Assembly: GCF_013328205.1 (NCBI RefSeq)
Contig: NZ_JABULH010000001.1
Coordinates: 635,610-699,609 of the forward strand
DNA: 64,000 nucleotides
Direction: 5' to 3'
Origin: Sphingomonas hominis
GTDB lineage: Bacteria; Pseudomonadota; Alphaproteobacteria; Sphingomonadales; Sphingomonadaceae
Below the pieces are notes generated by a model that saw only the letters and a list, made by a program, of their open reading frames with translations, did not search any database and was not told the origin of the DNA. The translations under genes and the position numbers were made by a program. Of this stretch, positions 24,314 through 33,089 are shown piece by piece; the first letter of the stretch is position 1; each line of letters begins with the position of its first letter.

Positions 24314-24688
24314 ATGGAGCATTTGGGGAAAAGCGTGTTCGAGCCCGACGCGAGCGTGAATGCCGGCACGCCGGCGACGCGTGGACGCGACAGTCTGTTT
24401 CTGATGGCACAGTTGCGCGTTTCGGGCGGCACGCCGGTCGAGGTGCGCGTGCGTAACCTGTCGCCCGGCGGGTTGATGGTCGAACTGCCCTATCCGGTGA
24501 CGCCGGAGGGTGCGGTCGAGGTGGAGGTACGCGGCCTCGGCTGGATCGCGGGGCGTATCGCGTGGCAGATCGAAGGGCGCGCGGGGGTCGCGTTCGATCG
24601 TGAGATCGACCCGCAGCGCGCGCGCAAGGCGTCGGGCGCGGCCGAGCCGACGGTCAAGCGTTTCGGCGCTGCGGCATTCAAACGCTGA
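24314..24688 (+). CDS. PilZ-domain protein
   Basis: The 124-residue single-domain protein has the PilZ pattern: RGRDSLFLMAQLRV, then RVRNLSPGGLMVEL (the D/NxSxxG loop) and GRIAWQIEGRAGVAF. PilZ domains bind c-di-GMP; the first Arg motif is short here, so binding is likely but not certain. ATG 24314 is chosen because the frame opens only with TTG before it. It lies 71 bp after dksA on the same strand. Confidence 0.85.
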   Translation: MEHLGKSVFEPDASVNAGTPATRGRDSLFLMAQLRVSGGTPVEVRVRNLSPGGLMVELPYPVTPEGAVEVEVRGLGWIAGRIAWQIEGRAGVAFDREIDPQRARKASGAAEPTVKRFGAAAFKR

Positions 24689-24788
24689 GCGCAGACCCGC
24701 ACGCTCGCGGCCGTTACAACAAGCACCCACTGCCGTCACAAAGCGTCTGGACGCAGCGCATTTTGCCTGTCACAGGAGCCTTCTCCAC

Positions 24789-24875
24789 GCGGGCGTGGCG
24801 GAATTGGTAGACGCGCTAGACTCAAAATCTGGTTCTGGAAACAGAGTGTCGGTTCGAGCCCGACCGCCCGTACCA
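24789..24875 (+). tRNA. tRNA-Leu (anticodon CAA)
   Basis: An 87-nt class II tRNA with a long variable arm: acceptor GCGGGCG/CGCCCGT, anticodon loop CTCAAAA, T-loop GGTTCGAGCCC, encoded CCA. Confidence 0.97.
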
Positions 24876-24966
24876 CCGATGGTGGTTGATGACCGAGAGC
24901 GCCGATCTACGCGCTTACCCCTGCGACACGCTTCGGCTGGGACGGGCGCAATGCGATCCTGCGGTG

Positions 24967-25701
24967 TCAGCCGAGTAACGATATCGCATTCTCACTCAGC
25001 CAGGGCTCGAGATAGGAGCGGTCGAAGGCACCGGCGCGGGTGAGTGCTGCGGCATCCCTGATCGTCAGTTCGTGATGCGACAGATCGATGATGCCTTCGC
25101 CGCGCAATCGTTGAATGACGCGGTTGGTGTGAACGGCAGTGATGCCGAGCGCGTCGCCGATCTCCTCCTGCGTCAGCGGCACGCGGCATTGACCGTCCGC
25201 CGCCAATCCCACCACCGCGGCGCGGACGTAGAGTTCGCACAACAGATGCGCGACGCCCTGATAGGAATCGGTCGAGAACAGCAGCCATTTGCGTAGCACC
25301 GCTTCTTCGATCAACTTGGCGCGCCATACCGCCTGATTGATCGCAGAGGATTGGTGGCAGAGATCGGCGAAGGCCGAACCGTCGATCTTTCCCACCACGC
25401 AGTCGGTGAGCGCAATGATCGCGTGATCCATCGCAGCGTGGCAGATCGCGTGGATGCCGCAGAAGTCGCCCGGTAGCAGGAACCCGGTGATGCGGCGTGA
25501 GCCGTCAGCGCGCACTTCGTGACGAGCGGCCCAGCCTGAGCGAAGCAAATAGACGTAATCGGGTTGCGCACCCTGCGGCATGATCGGGCGGCGGCGTGCG
25601 ACCTTCGTGTCGATGATCGGCAACGCGTCCAGCGCGCGTCGATCCTCGTCCGTCAGTGCGACCAGGCTGGCCATCTTGGTGAGCAAGACACCCTGTTCCA
25701 T
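24967..25701 (-). CDS. Crp/Fnr-family transcriptional regulator
   Basis: The 244-residue protein has an N-terminal cyclic-nucleotide-binding-type beta-roll (IMPQGAQPDYVYLLRSGWAA, then FLLPGDFCGIH), a dimer helix and a C-terminal winged helix-turn-helix (LTQEEIGDALGITAVHTNRV). The recognition helix reads VHTNR rather than the ExxSR of FNR, so it belongs to another branch. FNR-like N-terminal cysteines are absent; Cys at FCGIHAICH is of unknown role. An FNR-like box lies 80 bp upstream. Confidence 0.9.
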   Translation of the reverse strand: MEQGVLLTKMASLVALTDEDRRALDALPIIDTKVARRRPIMPQGAQPDYVYLLRSGWAARHEVRADGSRRITGFLLPGDFCGIHAICHAAMDHAIIALTDCVVGKIDGSAFADLCHQSSAINQAVWRAKLIEEAVLRKWLLFSTDSYQGVAHLLCELYVRAAVVGLAADGQCRVPLTQEEIGDALGITAVHTNRVIQRLRGEGIIDLSHHELTIRDAAALTRAGAFDRSYLEPWLSENAISLLG

Positions 25702-25753
25702 CGTTCCCCAATTCGTCTTGTTCTAATAAGCGCTGACCGCCGGCACCCATAAA

Positions 25754-25794
25754 CTGATAGCCGTTTTGCGCTGTAACGCCTTGATCTTGATCAG
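25754..25794 (-). promoter_or_regulatory. FNR/FixK-like box and -10 upstream of the Crp/Fnr gene
   Basis: TTGATCTTGATCAG (25781-25794) matches TTGAT-N4-ATCAA at nine of ten positions. On the minus strand a -10 TATCAG (25759-25754) follows. The box centre would lie close to -41 from the expected start, as in class II FNR-activated promoters. Confidence 0.45.
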
Positions 25795-25842
25795 TCGGTC
25801 ACCTTGACATAGCTTTATTGGTGCGTGCGCGCATGGCGCCGC

Positions 25843-26292
25843 TCAGCCGATGCCGAGATCGGCCGGGCCGAAGGCCTCGGGCAGTAGTTCCGACAGGTGA
25901 TAGCTGGCGGTCGCCTCACCCTCAGCAGCGGCGCAATGCACCCGCACGTCACGCTGACCTAGCTGCGACGCCTCGTTGATGACTTGTCGGCAGCGGCCGC
26001 AGGGGCGGACTGGATCGTGACCGGTAGCGTGGCCCGCTGCGTCCATGACGCCGCCGATTACGCCCACCGCGACTACATCGCGTAGTCGTCCCTGCGCAGA
26101 GACGCTCGCGATCGCGACCGTTTCGGCGCAGAGCGACAGGCCGTAGCTCGCATTCTCGACATTCGCGCCGGTCACCACGCTGCCGTCCGTGAGCAGCACT
26201 GCGGCTCCTACGGCGAAGCGTGAGTAGGGGGCGTGGGCGTGGCGCGCAGCTACGCGCGCGGCGGCGATCAGCCGAATTGCTTCGTCGGACAT
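25843..26292 (-). CDS. cdd: Cytidine deaminase
   Basis: The 149-residue homotetrameric-type enzyme converts cytidine to uridine. Zinc site: LCAETVAIA and PCGRCRQVI. NVENASYGLSLCAE is the usual substrate block. The last 20 residues replace the typical ending with LLPEAFGPADLG, a normal family feature. It begins four bases after the UPF0262 stop and may be co-transcribed. Confidence 0.94.
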   Translation of the reverse strand: MSDEAIRLIAAARVAARHAHAPYSRFAVGAAVLLTDGSVVTGANVENASYGLSLCAETVAIASVSAQGRLRDVVAVGVIGGVMDAAGHATGHDPVRPCGRCRQVINEASQLGQRDVRVHCAAAEGEATASYHLSELLPEAFGPADLGIG

Positions 26293-26295
26293 GGT

Positions 26296-26778
26296 TCAAG
26301 CCTTGATGTGGAGGACGCAGATGAGCGTGAAGAGGCGGCGCGCGGTGTCGAAATCGATCTCGATTTTGCCTTCGAGCCGGTCCTTCAACAGTTCGGCTGC
26401 CTCGTTGTGGATGCCGCGGCGTGCCATGTCGACGGTCTCGATCTGCGCTGGGGTCGACTGGCGGATCGCCTGAAAATAGCTGTCGCAGATGGCGAAATAG
26501 TCGCGAATGGAACGGCGGAAGCGCGCAAGGCCGAGGATCAGCGTTTCGAGCGGACTGTCATCCTCGCGCTTGATCTGGATGACCAATCGCCCTTCCTCGA
26601 CTGACAGCAGCACGCGGTAAGGGCCGGCGTAATTGTCGGGTGTCGCGCGCTGCGGCGCGAAATGATTCTCCTCGATCAGGTCGAAGATCGCGATCCGGCG
26701 TTCCTGCTCGATATCGGCCGAGCGCCACAGGATCGTGCCCTCGTCGAGCTGGATGTCGATGATCCGCGGATCGGCCAT
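26296..26778 (-). CDS. UPF0262 family protein
   Basis: The 160-residue conserved alphaproteobacterial protein starts MADPRIIDIQLDE at ATG 26778. Typical segments are AIFDLIEENHFAP, YRVLLSVEEGRLV and LILGLARFRRSIRDYF. Function unknown. It is divergent from dnaB. Confidence 0.92.
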   Translation of the reverse strand: MADPRIIDIQLDEGTILWRSADIEQERRIAIFDLIEENHFAPQRATPDNYAGPYRVLLSVEEGRLVIQIKREDDSPLETLILGLARFRRSIRDYFAICDSYFQAIRQSTPAQIETVDMARRGIHNEAAELLKDRLEGKIEIDFDTARRLFTLICVLHIKA

Positions 26779-26896
26779 ACCCATGTCGATAGCCACGAAG
26801 CGCGCGCGCGACAACGTGCCCGATTGCCGCGGGTTATCACCGCCATTCACCGCAGATACGGTTCCGGTTCGCCGACGGCGCGGGTATGACGCCGCG

Positions 26897-28387
26897 ATGG
26901 CGACATTGGCATTCCCGCAGCCGACTCCGGTCGAGCCCGTTCAGCTTCCGCGCAACGTCGAGGCAGAGGCCGCGATGCTCGGCGCGATGATGATCGACAA
27001 TCGCCTCGCCGATGATCTGGTCGACCGGTTGGAGCCGGCGCACTTCTACGAACCCGTTCACGGCCGCATTTTCGCGTCGATCAAGACGCTGCGCGCCGCC
27101 GACATGCTGGCGACGCCCGTCACGCTGCGCCCGATGTTTGAGGCGGACGAGGGGATGAAGGAGCTGGGCGGCCCCGCCTATCTCGCCAGCCTGACCGGAT
27201 CGGGCGCGGGACTGATCGGCGCGCGGCAGTTCGCGCAGCAGATCTACGACCTCGCGATGCTGCGCTCGCTGGTGTCGGTCGGGCGGACGCTGGTCGACCG
27301 GGCGATGGACACGTCGGAGGAGGTCAATCCGCGCGCGCAGATCGAGCAGGCGGAGGAGGAATTGTTCAAGGTCGCCGCCGACGGCGCGACCGAGAACAGC
27401 ATCAAGTCGTTCGCGCAGGCGAGCACCGCCGCGGTCAAGATGGCGGAAAAGGCGCTCAACTGGGGCGGCAACCTGTCAGGCGTCACCACCGGGCTCGACA
27501 GCGTCAACCAGAAGATCGGCGGTCTGCATCATTCCGACTTGATGATCCTCGCCGGGCGTCCCGGCATGGGGAAAACCTCGCTCGCCACCAACATTGCGTT
27601 TAACGCGGCGCAGCGTTGGATGCATGACATGCGCGACGGCATCCCGCCGTCGAAATCAGTTGGCGCCAAGGTCGCGTTCTTCAGCCTGGAGATGTCCGCC
27701 GATCAGTTGGCGACGCGCGTACTCGCCGAACAATCGCGCATCTCGTCCGAGGCGCTGCGCATGGGCAAGATCAGCAAGCAGGAGTTCGAGCAACTCGCCG
27801 CAGCCGCCGCCGAGCTGGAGAATCTGCCGCTGTTCATCGACGATACCGGCGGCCTGTCGATCGGCTCGCTCCACACGCGCGTGCGCCGGTTGCAACGGCG
27901 CCACAACAACGAGATCGGGCTGGTGGTGATCGACTATCTCCAGCTGCTGTCCGGCTCGGGCAAATCATCGGACGGCAACCGCGTGCAGGAAATTTCCGAG
28001 ATCAGCCGTGGGTTGAAGACACTGGCCAAGGACATGAACGTGCCGGTGCTCGCGCTCTCCCAGCTCAGCCGTGCGGTCGAGCAGCGCGAGGACAAGCGCC
28101 CGCAGCTGTCCGACCTGCGCGAATCAGGGTCGATCGAGCAGGACGCCGACATGGTGTGGTTCGTGTTCCGCGAGGACTATTACGTCGCGGCGAAGGAGCC
28201 GAAGCGCCCAGTCGAGGGCGACAATGCCAAGATGTTCGAGGATCATGCCGCCTGGGCCGCCGACATGGAGCGCGTCTATGGCCTCGCCGAGCTGATCGTC
28301 GCCAAGCAGCGCCACGGCGCAACCGGCAAGGTGATCCTGAAGTTCGACCCGACGATCACGCGCTTCTCGGACTATGCCGGCTATTGA
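26897..28387 (+). CDS. dnaB: Replicative DNA helicase DnaB (chromosomal)
   Basis: The 496-residue hexameric fork helicase. N-terminal domain begins RNVEAEAAMLGAMMIDNRLA. RecA-like C-terminal domain has Walker A AGRPGMGKTSLATN, the DnaB block FFSLEMSADQLATR, and GLVVIDYLQLL, then LSQLSRAVEQR. ATG 26897 gives the standard start; the frame opening at 26735 is longer than the family. A second, element-borne DnaB-like gene lies at the left edge. Confidence 0.97.
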   Translation: MATLAFPQPTPVEPVQLPRNVEAEAAMLGAMMIDNRLADDLVDRLEPAHFYEPVHGRIFASIKTLRAADMLATPVTLRPMFEADEGMKELGGPAYLASLTGSGAGLIGARQFAQQIYDLAMLRSLVSVGRTLVDRAMDTSEEVNPRAQIEQAEEELFKVAADGATENSIKSFAQASTAAVKMAEKALNWGGNLSGVTTGLDSVNQKIGGLHHSDLMILAGRPGMGKTSLATNIAFNAAQRWMHDMRDGIPPSKSVGAKVAFFSLEMSADQLATRVLAEQSRISSEALRMGKISKQEFEQLAAAAAELENLPLFIDDTGGLSIGSLHTRVRRLQRRHNNEIGLVVIDYLQLLSGSGKSSDGNRVQEISEISRGLKTLAKDMNVPVLALSQLSRAVEQREDKRPQLSDLRESGSIEQDADMVWFVFREDYYVAAKEPKRPVEGDNAKMFEDHAAWAADMERVYGLAELIVAKQRHGATGKVILKFDPTITRFSDYAGY

Positions 28388-28408
28388 GGACCGGGTCGAC
28401 TTGGCGCG

Positions 28409-29884
28409 TCAGCGCGGGCGGTAGGTGATGTTGGCCTGACCGGTGACCGCGACCGGCATGAACAGGCCGGCACCGGTTGCCGCGATTTGGCCGTTGCGCA
28501 CGCGGGTGATTCGCGTGCGCAGCACGAAGTCGCCCTCGCGCCGCTCACCGATCGCACGTTCCACTTTGCCGAGCAGCTTGCGGTAATCGGGTGCGAAATC
28601 GTGGCTCAACCCGGTCGCGACGCTGGCACGCACCGCCGGGTCGGCGAACAAGGCGGCGAGCAGGTCGACCAGTTGCGAGTTGGTCTTGGTTGCAAAGTCA
28701 ACGTTGCGCGCCTCTACCCGCTGCGATCCCGGTTGGTTGAACGGCTCTGCCGACAACCACGCTTCGCCCTCCGCCGAGGCGATCGGGCTCGACCGTGCCT
28801 TTACCTTGGCGTGGACGCCGACTGCGAGGCGGTGGTCGGTCGTGGCGTAGACCGTGACGCGTCCGAACTCGGCGTCGACCAGGCCGATGCCGGTCAGCGT
28901 GATCCCGCGAGCGGCGAGCTTGCGCAGCGTGCGCTGCACGACGGGTTCGAGCTGTGCGTAGTCGGCGACGACGGGGATGAAGAAGTGCACACCGGGCTCG
29001 CCGATTCGCGGTGACGGTGGCGGCAGCGCGGTGGGCGCGAGATCGGGCGGGCGATGTCCGACGAATGTCTGAGTGAGCGCATCGGCGCGGAGCGTTAGCC
29101 GCAGCGCCCGCCCCTCGACGCGATAGCCGCCATAGCCGATCCGGCGCGGCGCGATGCGCATCCATACCGGGGGATTGCGGTGGCTGAGCTGGAGCGTGGT
29201 GAACGACTGACGCCAGACACGGTCGAGCTGCTGGCGCAGATGGAGGCGTAAGAGTTCCTGGGGCAAGTCACGCTCCAGCTTAGCCAGTACGGGCTTCAGC
29301 TTCTCGTCGGCCTGATCGGTGAAGGTGATGCGCTGGCCGAGCAGGTCGACGCCCGGCGGCTGCGTCCAATCGTAGGATAGCTGCATCCTGGCGGTCGGCT
29401 GCCAATCGCCCTGAATTGCGATGCGCCCGGTCGCGCGCACGATCGCGCTGCCGGTCGCCGTCTCGCCCGCGACGCCGCCAATGTCCCTAACCGAGATGCG
29501 CGCGTGGATCAGCAAGGTGACGACCAGCCGATCGCCGCTGCCACCGATCTGAACGGGGCCGCGCGTCACCGTACCGGCGACGCGGCAGCCAAGGTCGGGG
29601 GTTACCTTTACCTTGGCGATGCCAAGATCGAGGTGTTTGGCCTTGACGCAGCGATCGAGGTGGCGGTCGATCGTCCAGAGACTGTGCGGACTGCGCTGAT
29701 CTAGCCCACGTTCGAGCTCGTCTAGATCAGCGTCAACCGGCACGACCACTGTTGACGGCTGCTCGGGCATGGTTATGCCGCCCGTCACCTTCGGCGGTGC
29801 GGCGTTACCGACCTGTTGACTGCACCCTGCGAATACGAGCGGAGCAGCGAGCAGCAGGCAGGTGGATAATCGTTTCACCTGCAC
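28409..29884 (-). CDS. DUF4403 family lipoprotein
   Basis: The 491-residue protein has a lipoprotein signal (LVFAGCSQQ, Cys20). Its layout matches DUF4403: an opening STVVVPVDADLDELERGL and a closing LRTRITRVRNGQIAATGAGL then AVTGQANITY. It is probably exposed in the periplasm on a membrane. Function unknown. Convergent with dnaB. Confidence 0.85.
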   Translation of the reverse strand: MQVKRLSTCLLLAAPLVFAGCSQQVGNAAPPKVTGGITMPEQPSTVVVPVDADLDELERGLDQRSPHSLWTIDRHLDRCVKAKHLDLGIAKVKVTPDLGCRVAGTVTRGPVQIGGSGDRLVVTLLIHARISVRDIGGVAGETATGSAIVRATGRIAIQGDWQPTARMQLSYDWTQPPGVDLLGQRITFTDQADEKLKPVLAKLERDLPQELLRLHLRQQLDRVWRQSFTTLQLSHRNPPVWMRIAPRRIGYGGYRVEGRALRLTLRADALTQTFVGHRPPDLAPTALPPPSPRIGEPGVHFFIPVVADYAQLEPVVQRTLRKLAARGITLTGIGLVDAEFGRVTVYATTDHRLAVGVHAKVKARSSPIASAEGEAWLSAEPFNQPGSQRVEARNVDFATKTNSQLVDLLAALFADPAVRASVATGLSHDFAPDYRKLLGKVERAIGERREGDFVLRTRITRVRNGQIAATGAGLFMPVAVTGQANITYRPR

Positions 29885-29931
29885 TTAACCCAGATCGGTC
29901 CGGTTCGATCCAGTACCGAAACGAGCTTAGC

Positions 29932-30690
29932 TTAGAAGGCGGGTTCCTCGCCGGGCTTCTCGGGCACGTGAATGCCGCACTCGACCTTGTCCCAGCCGCG
30001 CCAGCGGCCCGCGCGCGGGTCTTCGCCGGGTTGGACGCGCGAGGTGCACGGCGCGCAGCCGATCGAGGGATAGCCCTGCGCCTCCAGTGGGTGGCGCGGC
30101 AGCTCGTGCTCTTTGAAATAGGCGTCGAGGTCGGCCTTGGTCCAGGCGGACAGCGGGTTGATCTTCAGCCGCCCGTCATCCTCTTCGAAACGCGGCATCG
30201 CGCGGCGGGTAGAGGCCTGGAAGCCCTTGCGACCCGAAATCCACACGTCGAACGGCAGCAGCGCGCGGCGCAGCGGCTCGACCTTGCGCAGTTCGCAACA
30301 GCCGTCGGGATCGTAGGACCAGCGCAGCCCCTTGTCGTCCTTTAATCGCAACAGCCTGGGATCGGGGCGGAACACGCGCAGGTCGGTGAAGCCGAGCCGC
30401 TCGGCAAGCTCGTCGCGGTAGGCAAGCGTTTCGCCGAACATCTTTTGCGTGTTGGTGAACACCACCGGCACGTCGCGGTCGACTTCGGCGATCATGTGAA
30501 GCAGCACCGCCGACTCAGCCCCGAACGAGGAGACGGCGGCGATGCGGCCGCGCAACTCGCCGGTCAGCAGCTCGCGCAGCATCTCCTGCGCGGGCACGCC
30601 CGCGAAGCGCGCGGCAAAAGCGGCGGCGTCCGCCGCGGTGTAGACGCGGCCGGTGTCGATTGTATCGAGCTGGCGCGCGGGCTCACCCAT
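29932..30690 (-). CDS. cysH: Phosphoadenylyl/adenylyl-sulfate reductase (APS type)
   Basis: The 252-residue enzyme reduces activated sulfate to sulfite. It has CC in DGCCELRKVEPL and C-x2-C in IGCAPCTSRV, the ligands of the [4Fe-4S] cluster that marks APS-using reductases. The catalytic ECGIH is at the C-terminus. It is the last gene of the cobA-DUF2849-cysI-DUF934-cysH operon and overlaps DUF934 by 8 nt. Confidence 0.94.
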   Translation of the reverse strand: MGEPARQLDTIDTGRVYTAADAAAFAARFAGVPAQEMLRELLTGELRGRIAAVSSFGAESAVLLHMIAEVDRDVPVVFTNTQKMFGETLAYRDELAERLGFTDLRVFRPDPRLLRLKDDKGLRWSYDPDGCCELRKVEPLRRALLPFDVWISGRKGFQASTRRAMPRFEEDDGRLKINPLSAWTKADLDAYFKEHELPRHPLEAQGYPSIGCAPCTSRVQPGEDPRAGRWRGWDKVECGIHVPEKPGEEPAF

Positions 30691-31159
30691 GACGACGTTT
30701 CCACACCGGGACCGATGGGTCGGCGGCCTTCTGGTAATAATAGTCGTAGCGTTCGAGCGAGCGGCGGAGCGTCTCGCCGTCGATCGGCTTCTCGGGCGCG
30801 AAGCTGTCGAACCCGCAACGGCGCATCAGCGGAACCTGATCGACCAGCACGTCGCCCGACGCGCGCAACTCGCCGGTGTAGCCCGCCTCGCGCAGGATAC
30901 GCGCGACCGAATAGCCGCGCCCGTCGCGGAAACTCGGGAACGACACCTCGATCAACGCGATACGGTCGAGCGACGGGAGCAGCGCGCGCGCGTCATCGCC
31001 CGGCTCAATCCGCACCGCAGTCGCGTTGGACTGATCGACCAGGAACGAGTCGAGCGTGACCGCGGGCTCTTCGCGCACCTCGTCGTCGCGGAAGCGTAGC
31101 TGCGCGCCGCCGCCGCTGTCGGTCATCGTCGTCTGGTCGGGATCGAAACCGTCAGCCAT
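30683..31159 (-). CDS. DUF934 protein of the sulfate assimilation operon
   Basis: The 158-residue protein contains LIEVSFPSFRDGRGYSVARI then LREAGYTGELRASGDVLVDQ, the DUF934 signature. It always lies between cysI and cysH in such operons and is thought to support sulfite reduction; the mechanism is unknown. ATG 31159 overlaps the cysI stop by 8 nt. Confidence 0.9.
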   Translation of the reverse strand: MADGFDPDQTTMTDSGGGAQLRFRDDEVREEPAVTLDSFLVDQSNATAVRIEPGDDARALLPSLDRIALIEVSFPSFRDGRGYSVARILREAGYTGELRASGDVLVDQVPLMRRCGFDSFAPEKPIDGETLRRSLERYDYYYQKAADPSVPVWKRRHG

Positions 31160-32783
31160 AGATCGCCTCCTTGAACGGCTCCATGCCGACACGCCGGTAG
31201 GTGTCGACGAAGCGTTCTCCGCCCTCGCGCACCTGAATGTAGGTGTTGGTCACGCGCTCGATCGCGTCGACCACGCCGTCCTCGCTGAACCCCGGACCGG
31301 TGATCTTGCCGAGGCTCACGTCCTCCGCACCGGAACCGCCGAGCAGCAGCTGGAAGTTCTCCACGCCCTTCTTGTCGACGCCCAGGATGCCGATGTGCCC
31401 GGCATGATGGTGGCCGCAGGCGTTGATGCAGCCCGAAATCTTGAGCTTCAACTCCCCCAGGTCACGCTGCCGCGCCGGATCGGCGAAGCGCTGGGCGATC
31501 TTCTGCGCGAGCGGGATCGAGCGTGCGTTGGCGAGGCTGCAATAATCGAGCCCGGGGCAGGCAATGATGTCGCTGATGAGGTCGAGGTTCGCCTCGGCCA
31601 GACCCGCCTCGACCAGCGCCTGCCAGACCAGCTTAAGGTCGGCGATACGAACATGGGGGATGACAATGTTCTGCGCGTGGGTGACGCGCAGTTCGTCGAA
31701 GCCGTAGCGCTCGGCGAGATCGGCCATGACGTCGATCTGGTCGGCCGAGGCGTCGCCGGGGATGCCGCCGATCGGTTTGAGCGACACGTTGACGATCGCG
31801 TAGCCGGGTTGCTTGTGCGGCTTGACGTTCTGGTCGAGCCAGACCGCGAAGTCGGGATCGCTGCGGTCGATCTCGGTTGACGCGTCCGCCTCGAACGCAG
31901 GGGCGGCGAACATGGCGGTGATCCGCTCCAACTCGGCGCGCGGCGGGTCGAGGCCGAGTTGCTTCACGGCCGCGAACTCCTCCTCGACCTGGCGGCGATA
32001 CTCGTCCGCGCCGATCTCGTGGATCAAGATCTTGATTCGCGCCTTGTAGATGTTGTCTCGCCGGCCGTAGCGATTGTAGACGCGCAGGCAGGCTTCGAGA
32101 TAGCTCATCAGGTCGTCGGCGGTGACGAAGTCGCGGATCTCGTGCGCGATCATCGGGGTGCGACCCATGCCGCCGCCGGCGAAGATCTTCGCCCCCAACT
32201 CACCGTCGCGGATGACGAGCTGGATACCGATGTCGTGCAGCCGCATCGCGGCGCGGTCCTCGTCCGCGGCGATCACCGCGATCTTGAACTTGCGCGGCAG
32301 GTAGCTGAACTCGGGGTGGAAGGTGCTCCACTGTCGCAGCAGCTCGGCCCAGGGGCGCGGGTCGGCAACCTCGTCCGCCGCGGCCCCGGCGTACTGATCG
32401 GACGAGATGTTGCGGATGCAATTGCCGCTCGTCTGGATCGCGTGCATCTCGACCGTCGCGATCTCGGCCAGGATGTCGGGCGCGTCGGACAGCTTGATCC
32501 AGTTGAACTGGATGTTCTGGCGGGTGGTGAAATGGCCGTAGCCGCGGTCGTACTTCCGCGCGACGTGGCCGAGCATCCGCATCTGCCGGCTGTCGAGCGT
32601 GCCATAAGGCACCGCGATCCGCAGCATATAGGCGTGGAGCTGGAGGTAGAGCCCGTTCATCAGCCGAAGCGGCTTGAATTGATCCTCGGTCATGTCGCCC
32701 GATAGGCGACGCTGCACCTGATCGCGGAACTCATCGACGCGCGCGTCGACAATCGCCTGATCATATTCGTCGTACTTGTACAT
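31152..32783 (-). CDS. cysI: Sulfite reductase hemoprotein (CysI / nirA-like)
   Basis: The 543-residue siroheme enzyme reduces sulfite to sulfide by six electrons. The cluster ligands are in IIACPGLDYCSLANA (C-x5-C) and LKISGCINACGHHHAGHIG (C-x3-C). GHFTTRQNIQFNWI and RNISSDQYAG are typical ferredoxin/nitrite-sulfite reductase segments. ATG 32783 shares TGATG with the DUF2849 stop. The electron donor is not coded nearby. Confidence 0.94.
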   Translation of the reverse strand: MYKYDEYDQAIVDARVDEFRDQVQRRLSGDMTEDQFKPLRLMNGLYLQLHAYMLRIAVPYGTLDSRQMRMLGHVARKYDRGYGHFTTRQNIQFNWIKLSDAPDILAEIATVEMHAIQTSGNCIRNISSDQYAGAAADEVADPRPWAELLRQWSTFHPEFSYLPRKFKIAVIAADEDRAAMRLHDIGIQLVIRDGELGAKIFAGGGMGRTPMIAHEIRDFVTADDLMSYLEACLRVYNRYGRRDNIYKARIKILIHEIGADEYRRQVEEEFAAVKQLGLDPPRAELERITAMFAAPAFEADASTEIDRSDPDFAVWLDQNVKPHKQPGYAIVNVSLKPIGGIPGDASADQIDVMADLAERYGFDELRVTHAQNIVIPHVRIADLKLVWQALVEAGLAEANLDLISDIIACPGLDYCSLANARSIPLAQKIAQRFADPARQRDLGELKLKISGCINACGHHHAGHIGILGVDKKGVENFQLLLGGSGAEDVSLGKITGPGFSEDGVVDAIERVTNTYIQVREGGERFVDTYRRVGMEPFKEAIYG

Positions 32784-33079
32784 CAGATTACCCAATTTCC
32801 GGCCGTGGGATCGGCCGGCTTCAACGTCAGGTCAGGGCGCACGGTGGGGCCGAGCGCGCGGATGCGGTCCTTGATGTGCGCGGAGCGCGGACCTTCGGGT
32901 GTCGCGACGCCCTCGATCACGTAAGGCACGTTGACGCGGCGCGATGCTTCCTCCGCACGCGCGATCGCCTCGGCATGGTCGCCGGCGTCGGCCGCGTCCT
33001 CGACGTGGCGTGACCAGCCAGAGCCGGTCCACCAGATCACGTCACCCGTCGGCAGATCGTTGCCCGTCACCAATTTCAC
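32783..33079 (-). CDS. DUF2849 protein
   Basis: The 98-residue protein starts at GTG 33079 (VKLVTGNDLPTGDVIWW), with an SD-like GAAGGTGGAA that overlaps the cobA stop. It is typical of sulfate operons in alphaproteobacteria and lies between cobA and cysI. Function unknown. Confidence 0.88.
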   Translation of the reverse strand: MKLVTGNDLPTGDVIWWTGSGWSRHVEDAADAGDHAEAIARAEEASRRVNVPYVIEGVATPEGPRSAHIKDRIRALGPTVRPDLTLKPADPTAGNWVI

Positions 33080-33089
33080 GCTTCCACCT

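Noticed and set aside
26897-28387. Second dnaB as a chromosomal duplication
   Set aside because: The other copy is an element gene with different sequence and gene context; this one is the normal chromosomal gene.
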